Source: Neobacillus paridis
Lineage (GTDB): Bacteria; Bacillota; Bacilli; Bacillales; Cytobacillaceae
Length of the DNA stretch: 64,000 nt
Assembly: GCF_016765675.1 (NCBI RefSeq)
Contig: NZ_JAESWB010000134.1
Location: 98,701 to 162,700, forward strand
Direction of reading: 5' to 3'
In this document: positions 57,952-64,000 of the stretch, one piece after another
Layout: each line of letters begins with the position of its first letter
Position numbering within the stretch: position 1 is the first letter of the stretch
Translations under genes and position numbers: made by a program
Notes under the pieces: model-generated
The model's database searches: none
The model's input: only the letters and a program-made list of their open reading frames with translations
Told to the model about the DNA's origin: nothing

Positions 57952-58290
57952 ATGGTGAATCTAGCATTTCAAGCTGTCGTTGGCAGTCACAACTATAACC
58001 TGGTAACACCAACATCCGATAAAGACAAAAAGGCATTCTTCTTTCCAAATTTTTACATACTTTACAAAGGGTTTCAGCCGGCCTCCAAAGCCATCACAGG
58101 AGAGACAGAAGACATTGAGTATCATGATATCCGAAAACTCACGCACTTACTCTTTAAATCAAATGTCAATTTCCTTGAAGTGCTGTTCAGTGTAGAAGTA
58201 AACACGTATCATCCTGTGTATGGAAAGTTAAGTTACCATCTATCATTGGATTTTCTATACCGGTCTGTTTTAGGAATGAAAGCAACTTAA
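57952..58290 (+). CDS. Nucleotidyltransferase-like protein (N-terminal part)
   Basis: ATG 57952 after AGAAGGAGAGG. 112 residues: VVGSHNYNLVTPTSDKDKKAF carries the GS...SDxD signature of the minimal/pol-beta-type nucleotidyltransferase fold, followed by DIEYHDIRKLTHLLFKSNVN and FLEVLFS, as in RNA-repair-type NTases. Relatives are about twice as long. The frame stops at TAA 58288 and the next ORF is in the same frame. Confidence 0.75.
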   Translation: MVNLAFQAVVGSHNYNLVTPTSDKDKKAFFFPNFYILYKGFQPASKAITGETEDIEYHDIRKLTHLLFKSNVNFLEVLFSVEVNTYHPVYGKLSYHLSLDFLYRSVLGMKAT

Positions 58291-58305
58291 AAAAAGGGAA
58301 TACCA

Positions 58306-58686
58306 TTGCAAACCATCATTCATGCCGATGACATCTATCAACTTACACATCAAGAAGCGCGCGAATCAGCTTCCAACAAACCAAATGCTGTCATCATCCC
58401 GATGGCGTTTGCTGTTTACTTGGATGATACAGGGAGAATCAAAGGATATTCTGCACCGCGCCTTGATCGTGCACTAGGAAAATACTTGATGTCTGCAACC
58501 AATCTGAACCTCATAGCCGAGCATAATGAACTTCATGCTATGCTGCTGGAACTGGATGCTGTTGTGGAGTTTCACGAACCTTGGGAATCCGTCCATGGGG
58601 AAGAACACCCCTACAACGAGACGTTCCAAAAGGCATGGAAACTCTTAAAACGATATGAAGAACTTCATCCAGAAGAAGGGGAATAG
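58306..58686 (+). CDS. Unknown protein in frame with the nucleotidyltransferase-like ORF
   Basis: TTG start with a weak AAGGGA site. 126 residues: QTIIHADDIYQLTHQEARE, LDRALGKYLMSATNLNL and a helical acidic end. Because it follows the preceding ORF in the same frame after a single TAA, it could be the C-terminal half of one interrupted protein, or a separate partner. Family not recognised. Confidence 0.55.
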   Translation: MQTIIHADDIYQLTHQEARESASNKPNAVIIPMAFAVYLDDTGRIKGYSAPRLDRALGKYLMSATNLNLIAEHNELHAMLLELDAVVEFHEPWESVHGEEHPYNETFQKAWKLLKRYEELHPEEGE

Positions 58687-58756
58687 GCTCCGCATCATGA
58701 GTTCAAACTCTTTGTGAAGAAACAGAAGGATAGTTCCTTCTTTACTCCATTTCGTA

Positions 58757-58780
58757 AAAGAGGGAATTCCCTCTTTTTTA
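58757..58780 (+). terminator. Rho-independent terminator
   Basis: AAAAGAGGGAATTCCCTCTTTTTT. Confidence 0.8.
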
Positions 58781-58862
58781 TGTAATAGACTTCACCACTC
58801 TTTTACGTTTAATCATTTCAACTATTAGGTGAATTTTATACGTTAGCGAGGAGGAATTTTCG

Positions 58863-59024
58863 ATGTTCATTAATCTCATTCAAACTCTTGTATTTTTAGG
58901 TGTTGGATTTATTTTGTTTACCAAGGTGAAATTGTTCACTGTTCAAGCAAAATCCTCTAAACATCCTCAAAAACGCAAGATTGTGATTTCCGATAAAAAT
59001 GGGAATTACATCTCATCCAAATAA
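58863..59024 (+). CDS. Small membrane protein (53 aa)
   Basis: ATG 58863 after GAGGAGGAA. One hydrophobic helix (~4-20), then a basic tail (KSSKHPQKRKIVISDKNG). No family recognised. Confidence 0.6.
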   Translation: MFINLIQTLVFLGVGFILFTKVKLFTVQAKSSKHPQKRKIVISDKNGNYISSK

Positions 59025-59137
59025 TACGATGATTTGGTTAGGAAGATCCTTTTATCTTCCCTCCCTTATGGCGGTTTTTGCCATCTTTCGCTCTTTTAAT
59101 CTCAACTTTTTTCAGTAAAATCTTTGCATAAATTTAT

Positions 59138-59189
59138 GAATAACGTTATAATTATTATATGTAAAAATATATTTGGAATAACGGAATAT
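59138..59189 (+). promoter_or_regulatory. Tandem promoter elements
   Basis: GAATAACGTTATAA (59138-59151) and GAATAACGGAATAT (59176-59189): both variants of the 14-bp element in tandem before one gene. Confidence 0.6.
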
Positions 59190-59207
59190 ATATTAAGGAG
59201 GATACAA

Positions 59208-59741
59208 GTGAAACAAGCCATCACATTAGCTGAAGCGGTTCCGTTAAAGGGTATCATTTCACGTCATATTCAAGAATTGATACGGGAGAGAAATGATGTG
59301 GCATTTGTAGAAGCGGAAAAAGGGGAAGAGTACGAAAAACCCCTTCGGAGCGTAGAAAAAATCACAGAGGAACTAGAACGTGTCCGTAAAGATTTTCGAA
59401 TGCTAGACATCCTGATTAACAAAGCCAATTTGGAAAACACGATATGCTGGGATGAAGAAAACATCTCTATCAAAGAAGCGATTGAACTGGCGAAACAACT
59501 TCGGGAAGAAGCGAACCGCCTGAAAAGCCTTGGAAATGCCAAAAAAATCGAACGAACCTCACGGGGGTTGTTAAACAACCATTTGGTTCTCCTTCGGATT
59601 GCTCAATTTGAACCAGAAGAATACCGAAAAAGGGGCATCAAACTGGAAAGGCAAGTCAACAAACTGTCTGCCTTGATAGAACATGCCAACCATTTTGTCA
59701 CTATCGAGTTTGATGACACGAAGTATGCAGGAGAGGAATAA
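59208..59741 (+). CDS. DIP1984-family-like protein
   Basis: GTG start 59208 after AAGGAGGA. 177 residues: KQAITLAEAVPLKGIISRHI, then LDILINKANLENTICWDEE and KEAIELAKQLREEANRLKSL, matching the helical bundle pattern of the DIP1984/septicolysin-like family (LxEAxxLRxxLQ..., LIxxINxxN). Function unknown, often in mobile or plasmid contexts. Confidence 0.7.
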   Translation: MKQAITLAEAVPLKGIISRHIQELIRERNDVAFVEAEKGEEYEKPLRSVEKITEELERVRKDFRMLDILINKANLENTICWDEENISIKEAIELAKQLREEANRLKSLGNAKKIERTSRGLLNNHLVLLRIAQFEPEEYRKRGIKLERQVNKLSALIEHANHFVTIEFDDTKYAGEE

Positions 59742-59799
59742 TCTTCTCCAATTATGGTGGGAAACCGCCTTTTAGCAGGAAAGTGTGGACACCGCTTTT

Positions 59800-59837
59800 T
59801 GGAAAGAGAGACCGAGACGTTCTCTTCCCTCTTTTTT
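59800..59837 (+). terminator. Rho-independent terminator
   Basis: GGAAAGAGAG and TTCTCTTCC around a 9-base loop, then CTCTTTTTT. Confidence 0.75.
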
Positions 59838-60038
59838 GAGCGTATCAAAAAAACACACGTAAAAGTGTACAAAATCTATGTAGATTTCAAATCTACCGGA
59901 CAAGAAAAAACGGATCACGCTTGAACGATTTACGTTTCGAACGATTTACCAATAACGGACGTATTTCTTTTGAGCAGATATAAGTTCAAGTCCCGTTTCC
60001 TGCTTCTTTATGTTTTTTTAAAAAAGGAGGCGACAATA

Positions 60039-60533
60039 CTGCAAACATCAAACGAGAACATTGCAAGTTTTTGGTGGAGAGTACTCGCTAATTTCATTGA
60101 CGGAGTCATTTTGTCCTTTGTCGGAAGTGTCATTTCCATTTTCGGGCAAATCATATTCATCGTTGGATTCGGGGTAGATACTTCAGATACCCCTGATGAA
60201 AGCGGTCTATACTTTGGACTTGGCGCCTTTTTAGGTGCTTTAATATTCTTCATCATTTACCTCGCTCTTTACTGGCTATACTACGCTTTGTTTGAATCAA
60301 AATTGGGAGGAACACCAGGAAAACTTGTCTGTCAACTGCAAGTTCTAACAGAGAATGGCGATAAACTCTCATTCAAGCGTGCTACAGGCCACTACTTTTC
60401 CAGATGGATTCCATTTTACTGGATTACTGCGATGTTTACCGAGAAAAAACAAGGGATTCATGATATATTGGCTCATGTCATCGTGATCAAAAAATCATCC
60501 TCTCCTGTTCAAGTCCCGAAACAATCTCTTTAG
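60039..60533 (+). CDS. RDD-family membrane protein (probable CTG start)
   Basis: AAAGGAGGC lies 8 bases before CTG 60039; no ATG, GTG or TTG fits. 164 residues: FWWRVLANFIDGVILSF (RDD motif region, here N-F-I-D), two further helices (~62-90) and GGTPGKLVCQLQV, with a C-terminal FSRWIPFYWI and KKQGIHDILAHVIVIKK. RDD proteins are small membrane proteins proposed to act in transport. A second RDD gene follows. Confidence 0.8.
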   Translation: MQTSNENIASFWWRVLANFIDGVILSFVGSVISIFGQIIFIVGFGVDTSDTPDESGLYFGLGAFLGALIFFIIYLALYWLYYALFESKLGGTPGKLVCQLQVLTENGDKLSFKRATGHYFSRWIPFYWITAMFTEKKQGIHDILAHVIVIKKSSSPVQVPKQSL

Positions 60534-60556
60534 GAAAGGCTTTGTCCTTTCTTTAT
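60532..60556 (+). terminator. Weak terminator-like hairpin
   Basis: GGAAAGG-cttt-GTCCTTTC then TTTATG. Confidence 0.5.
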
Positions 60557-60589
60557 GAGTTCCATATATTTTAAAAGGAGGAATTATTC

Positions 60590-61462
60590 ATGCATTCACA
60601 GGAACACTCATTCCCACAGTCCAATCCCTATCCAACCCAACCATACTATCAGAACCCCCGACAGGAGCCCGCACAAGAAAATCCGTCTCCTCCTTCTCAA
60701 ACACCCTATTTTACTCATTCCCACTATGAGCAGAGAGAATCATTCTATCCGTCTCAAGAGCCTCATCAGCCAAACTTTCCACATGTGCCACCATATCCAT
60801 CGTACCAACAAGACCCTCGAACAGGAAATGCATTTACACAAGGATACCAACAGCCATACTCTCAAGAGCAAACCAACTTTCACCAGGAAAATCCGAACCT
60901 TGAAAGTTTGTATCTCTCCCAATTCCAACAACCAAACCCATTTCATCAAATGAATCAACTGCCGTATGAACAGCAGAATACTCAAGTTCCATACGGAGGG
61001 ATGCCGAGTTCAACAAGATATATGGGCCCCCATATGGAATACGGTGGAATTTTGCAAAGATTTTTGGCCAACATCCTAGACAGTATCATTTTAAGTATTC
61101 CTTTCGGTGTGTTGTTTAGCGTTTTTGCAGGAAACTCCACAAAAGCGTTGGAAAATGGCGATTTTGCTGGATATATCGGCGCTGTTAGTCTGTATTTCCT
61201 GGTATCAACCGCCCTAACAATTTTGTACTTTGCTGGCACATACAGCTCCAAAATGCAGGCATCTATTGGAAAGCGGATATTGAAGCTAAAAGTGGTGGAT
61301 GTAAGTGGCAACCGCATTGGATTTGGAAAATCATTGATTCGTTGTCTCGTTCAGTGTATCTTAAGCCCGATTCTCATGATTGGATATATTGTGGCATTTT
61401 TCAACCCACAAAAACAAACCCTGCATGATAAACTTGCGAAAACTTACGTCATCAAGCGATAA
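60590..61462 (+). CDS. RDD-family membrane protein with Pro/Gln-rich N-terminus
   Basis: AAAAGGAGGAA site. 290 residues: ~140 residues rich in Pro, Gln, Tyr and Ser (disordered, probably cytoplasmic), then the RDD domain GGILQRFLANILDSIILSI, with helices at ~160-178, ~193-215 and ~255-275, ASIGKRILKLKVVD and KQTLHDKLAKTYVIKR. Same family as its neighbour but with a long added tail. Confidence 0.85.
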   Translation: MHSQEHSFPQSNPYPTQPYYQNPRQEPAQENPSPPSQTPYFTHSHYEQRESFYPSQEPHQPNFPHVPPYPSYQQDPRTGNAFTQGYQQPYSQEQTNFHQENPNLESLYLSQFQQPNPFHQMNQLPYEQQNTQVPYGGMPSSTRYMGPHMEYGGILQRFLANILDSIILSIPFGVLFSVFAGNSTKALENGDFAGYIGAVSLYFLVSTALTILYFAGTYSSKMQASIGKRILKLKVVDVSGNRIGFGKSLIRCLVQCILSPILMIGYIVAFFNPQKQTLHDKLAKTYVIKR

Positions 61463-61467
61463 TCAAG

Positions 61468-61493
61468 AAGACTCTCCGCGGGGAGTCTTTTTG
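61468..61493 (+). terminator. Rho-independent terminator
   Basis: GACTCTCCGCGGGGAGTC then TTTTTG. Confidence 0.85.
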
Positions 61494-61556
61494 ATTTCCA
61501 GTATTTACAATGAAATGGAAATGGCTTGATCTGCTACAATGAAAGAAGGAAGGAGA

Positions 61557-62408
61557 ATGACTATGTTTATCTCTCCAATGCTACTGGAGAAACGGGAAGA
61601 ACCGTTTAACGACAAAACGTATCTGTTTGAACCAAAAGTGGACGGCCACCGTTTGCTTTTTTCATTTATAGACGGCAAAACCACCCTATATACCAGAAAC
61701 AAAAATATGATTACTCACAAGTATCCTGAACTTCTTACCCACCCTTTTACCAAAAGTGTGATATTGGATGGGGAAGTGGCAGCACTTAATCAATCCGACA
61801 TTATCGACTTTGAAGAGATCATGATCAGATTTTCTGCTTCCCGGTCTGAAAAAATCAAAAGACTGCAAACAGAAATCCCTGTTATATTTGTTGTCTTTGA
61901 TGTATTGTATTATGACGGCAAAGATGTAAGAAGACTAAAACTTGAGGACCGAAAAGCTCTTCTCGATGAGATTCTTCCTCCTCATCCTGTATTCCAAAAG
62001 ATTTTGAGTGTGGAAGGGGACGGTAAAATGCTTTATCAGGCCATTCAAAGTTCCCCGTTTCGGGAAGGAATGGTTGCCAAGAAAAAAGGGACTCGCTATG
62101 AATCAAAACGCAGTAAATCTTGGTTAAAAATTGTCAACTACCGATATGATGAGGTATTTATCCAAGGGTTTAGAAAAAACGAATTTGGTCTTCTCTTATC
62201 ATTTGATCAAGAGGGACACCAAACAGCCGGAATCCTGGAACTTGGAATGCCAAGAGAAGCGAAATCGTACTATTTTCAAAAAATAAAGGATATAAAAATA
62301 AAAGAAGACGAAAGGTTTGTGTATACTCATCCAGTTCATTGCCGAGTAAAATGCCGAAACTTAACCCACAAAGGGCTTCTTCGGAGTCCATCCTTTGTTT
62401 CCTTTTAA
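61557..62408 (+). CDS. ATP-dependent DNA ligase
   Basis: ATG 61557 after AAGGAAGGAG. 283 residues with ordered nucleotidyltransferase motifs: I FEPKVDGHRLLFSF (Lys adenylated, K-x-DG-x-R), III VILDGEVAAL, IIIa/IV VIFVVFDVLYYDG and REGMVAKKKGTRYESKRS, V SWLKIV, then an OB-fold tail (VFIQGFRKNEFG). Length like the small LigD/LigC-type ligases. Joins nicks on the replicon's own DNA or in repair. Own terminator at 62409. Confidence 0.93.
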   Translation: MTMFISPMLLEKREEPFNDKTYLFEPKVDGHRLLFSFIDGKTTLYTRNKNMITHKYPELLTHPFTKSVILDGEVAALNQSDIIDFEEIMIRFSASRSEKIKRLQTEIPVIFVVFDVLYYDGKDVRRLKLEDRKALLDEILPPHPVFQKILSVEGDGKMLYQAIQSSPFREGMVAKKKGTRYESKRSKSWLKIVNYRYDEVFIQGFRKNEFGLLLSFDQEGHQTAGILELGMPREAKSYYFQKIKDIKIKEDERFVYTHPVHCRVKCRNLTHKGLLRSPSFVSF

Positions 62409-62443
62409 AGATTGTCTAAAAAATAGACAATCTCATTTTTTTA
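62409..62443 (+). terminator. Rho-independent terminator after ligase
   Basis: AGATTGTCTA-aaaaa-TAGACAATCT then T run. Confidence 0.9.
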
Positions 62444-62452
62444 TTGTATAAT

Positions 62453-62466
62453 GAATAACGGAATAA
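62453..62466 (+). promoter_or_regulatory. 14-bp promoter element
   Basis: GAATAACGGAATAA, consensus-perfect, upstream of the 91-aa membrane gene. Confidence 0.65.
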
Positions 62467-62514
62467 ATGCGTGATAATTGAATGAAATATAGCCGTATTA
62501 TAAGGAGGAATCGT

Positions 62515-62790
62515 ATGAAAAACAAGGTAGATCAGTCTGAACCCAAAGAGAATTGTTGGCGCAATGTCGCTCTTTTTGTTGTCATCTGTATCATTACACA
62601 ATCTGTCTCCTATGTTATCCTTCGGCTTTTTCTCCCTCTATATCTTTCTTCATTCATTTCCTATTTTTTCGCCTTTTTGCTTGGCTATTACATTCCAAAT
62701 AAGCTGGATAAAAAACCAAACTCCTTTGATCATGCCTTTTGGTTTAGTGCAATGTGGTCACTCATTTTCTTCTTTTTAGGAATTGCTTAA
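62515..62790 (+). CDS. Membrane protein (91 aa)
   Basis: ATG 62515 after AAGGAGGAA. Two to three hydrophobic helices (~17-36, ~38-55 and ~70-88) and a short charged start. No family recognised. Confidence 0.65.
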   Translation: MKNKVDQSEPKENCWRNVALFVVICIITQSVSYVILRLFLPLYLSSFISYFFAFLLGYYIPNKLDKKPNSFDHAFWFSAMWSLIFFFLGIA

Positions 62791-62821
62791 CGAAATTCCA
62801 TAAAAATCTTAATAAATATTT

Positions 62822-62835
62822 GAATAACGGAATAA
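62822..62835 (+). promoter_or_regulatory. 14-bp promoter element
   Basis: GAATAACGGAATAA, consensus-perfect, followed by ATATTATTGTATTAT, upstream of the 80-aa gene. Confidence 0.65.
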
Positions 62836-62917
62836 TATTATTGTATTATGAAATAAATAGATGGATAAAAATAACAACATGACACAAACGAAAAAAACAA
62901 TAGAATGGAGGTGTCAA

Positions 62918-63160
62918 ATGGATATATCCGCAGAATACATTCTCCGTCTGCTTCTTCAGGAAGGGATTTCCTTTAGCATTACCCAAAGTGGATTTGTCTT
63001 TAAAGATGTTCTGGAGCAGAAAAGAGCCAATGAGATTTTACAGACTAACCATCTTCCCATTTGTTTCCCCATTCATACTACGATCGTTCGAACCATTCCG
63101 TTAGGCCTTTACCAAAAAGTGCATCCCAAGAGCAAACTGTATAGACCCGTTCACCCATAA
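62918..63160 (+). CDS. Unknown 80-aa protein
   Basis: ATG 62918 after GGAGGTG. MDISAEYILRLLLQEGISFS, then strands and a basic end. No family recognised. Confidence 0.6.
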   Translation: MDISAEYILRLLLQEGISFSITQSGFVFKDVLEQKRANEILQTNHLPICFPIHTTIVRTIPLGLYQKVHPKSKLYRPVHP

Positions 63161-63210
63161 CGAAAAGGGTGAAAGCATTCCCTTTCACCCGCATATCTTT
63201 ATGAAAAGAA

Positions 63211-63267
63211 GGCTTGGACTGGTGGAGCCGAGACCCGGAACAGGCTTGGACTCCAATAGCCGAGACC
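63211..63267. repeat. Two 25-bp units with a variable 5-bp centre
   Basis: GGCTTGGACT-N5-AGCCGAGACC at 63211-63235 (centre GGTGG) and 63243-63267 (centre CCAAT), 32 bases apart. Both 10-bp arms are identical between copies. Confidence 0.8.
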
Positions 63268-63309
63268 ATTCTTTTCTTGTCAAAATTATTACGAAAGAAG
63301 GTGTGCATC

Positions 63310-63444
63310 ATGAATGGTCCAACTACTCAAAACACTTGCCCAAACCACGGAGACATTGATCCTCGATTCATCGTTTTAAACGGAAACCTCACTCCATTCT
63401 GCCCGATTTGCTTGATTCCGCTTAAAATTGCAAAAGAAGGGTAA
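63310..63444 (+). CDS. Small zinc-ribbon protein (44 aa)
   Basis: ATG 63310 after GAAGGTGTG. NTCPNHGDIDP and FCPICLIPL supply C, H and CxxC for one zinc site. No family recognised. Confidence 0.6.
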   Translation: MNGPTTQNTCPNHGDIDPRFIVLNGNLTPFCPICLIPLKIAKEG

Positions 63445-63526
63445 GAAGACCCAGCGTCGTCATGCTCGTTCCCACCTTTACACTCCTTTTTATGTTTTTG
63501 ATTCCACATAGAAAAGGAGTTCTGCT

Positions 63527-64000
63527 ATGTTTCATGTAAACGTATCCCCCGAACAAATTTCCTACGTTGAACATCTGATAGAAAACGTAAATTTTGGGCG
63601 AAGGGGTGTATTTGATGGGAGCAAAAATCAGCAACGAACCGGTCTTATTGGACAGGTTGTTCTCTCTGATCTTCTTGGTGTGGAACGGCCGAAAGGTGGA
63701 GGGTTTGACGGTGGAGTAGATTTCACCATTGAAGGATTCACCGTTGACTTAAAAACAATGGGAAGGACCGTTGATTTTAAGCCCTCTTACGTCCACAACT
63801 TTACCGGAAGTCAGATCCACTTTGATACCGACATCCTCCTATTTGCAAGCCTCAATATGAGAAAAAACATCCTTACCGTCTGTGGGTACCTCCCGAAAGA
63901 CGAACTCAAAACAAAAGCCACTTTCTTTAAGTTTAAAGAAAAGCGATTCCGTGATAACGGAACCTACCTGTTGGTTCGCGACCCCAAAGGCCTCTATGAA
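63527..64000 (+). CDS. Partial PD-(D/E)XK-like protein (runs off window)
   Basis: ATG 63527 after AAAAGGAG; open to the window end (158 codons). VVLSDLLGVERPKGGGFDGG, then VDFTIEGFTVDLKTMGR gives the D...DxK core expected for PD-(D/E)XK nucleases (second acidic residue Asp), preceded by a helix with Glu/Gln. Candidate nuclease acting on DNA; activity unproven. Confidence 0.65.
   Translation, partial: MFHVNVSPEQISYVEHLIENVNFGRRGVFDGSKNQQRTGLIGQVVLSDLLGVERPKGGGFDGGVDFTIEGFTVDLKTMGRTVDFKPSYVHNFTGSQIHFDTDILLFASLNMRKNILTVCGYLPKDELKTKATFFKFKEKRFRDNGTYLLVRDPKGLYE

Noticed and set aside
59775..60003. Complementary GCAGGAAA and TTTCCTGC with a T-loop-like GTTCAAGTC, and a TTTCAAA loop (GTAGA/TCTAC) between them
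   Set aside because: The segment contains the terminator of the preceding gene, has no D arm or proper T stem and is over 200 bases long; not accepted as a tRNA.
1..64000. CRISPR arrays, insertion sequences, rRNA genes
   Set aside because: No regularly spaced identical repeats with unique spacers, no transposase-like ORF with flanking inverted repeats and no rRNA-like segment were found by reading.

Overview
The window looks like part of a large extrachromosomal replicon (megaplasmid or phage-like plasmid) of a spore-forming Bacillales bacterium. The reasons are low GC content, strong AGGAGG ribosome binding sites, several TTG/GTG starts, Bacillus-type proteins (DnaE of PHP type, SpoVS, YwbE, LysM and DUF5667 secreted proteins) and a dense series of single-gene units, each with its own promoter and terminator. 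I see no rRNA, no phage capsid, portal, terminase or tail gene, no transposase and no CRISPR array. Genus cannot be fixed from sequence reading alone.

Layout. 1-8.6 kb is a leftward block: membrane proteins, a coiled-coil/nuclease-like protein, a RuvC-like resolvase, an OB-fold SSB with a Cys pair, two lipoproteins, an HTH protein and a PIN-PhoH ATPase. 9.3-13 kb (rightward) holds an actin-like segregation ATPase with its small partner and a possible divergent sliding clamp. 13-16.7 kb (leftward) holds an EAL phosphodiesterase, a classic SSB, a CHC2 primase zinc domain and secreted proteins. 17-24 kb is mixed: DUF6788, a LysM metallopeptidase, a DUF4258/YgiT pair and a DUF5667 protein. 24.5-27.9 kb is a full-length dnaE. 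27.9-30.8 kb is a second segregation region: a paralogous actin/partner pair, palindromic operators, a MerR-HTH coiled-coil protein and an iteron array. 31-39 kb has a C5 DNA methyltransferase, three secreted Tyr/Val/Thr-repeat proteins, a SpoVS homologue and a TPR protein. 40-47.6 kb has many small genes plus recJ, a DnaQ-like exonuclease and an HtrA-like protease. 47.7-51 kb is a tRNA cluster (Gln, Leu-type UAA, Asn, Gly, Trp, a UCA-anticodon tRNA and an oversized tRNA-like gene) mixed with small and broken genes. 51-64 kb has a YwbE-S4 fusion, thioredoxin-like, PemK-like, nucleotidyltransferase-like, DIP1984-like and RDD proteins, an ATP-dependent DNA ligase and, at the edge, a PD-(D/E)XK-like protein.

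How it fits together. The replicon appears to carry much of its own DNA metabolism kit (polymerase, primase zinc domain, two SSBs, RecJ, DnaQ-like exonuclease, RuvC-like resolvase, ligase, possible clamp) and two related segregation machines. The most striking non-coding signal is a 14-bp element, roughly GAATAACGGAATAA (variant GAATAACGTTATAA), found about 30 times, almost always just upstream of a gene, pointing with the gene, and often exactly 17 bp upstream of a -10-like hexamer. It looks like a replicon-wide promoter or operator. A second theme is broken or recoded reading frames between 40 and 58 kb (homopolymer frameshifts and in-frame stops) close to a tRNA that would read UGA. Some of this could be base-calling error in homopolymers and needs raw-read checking.
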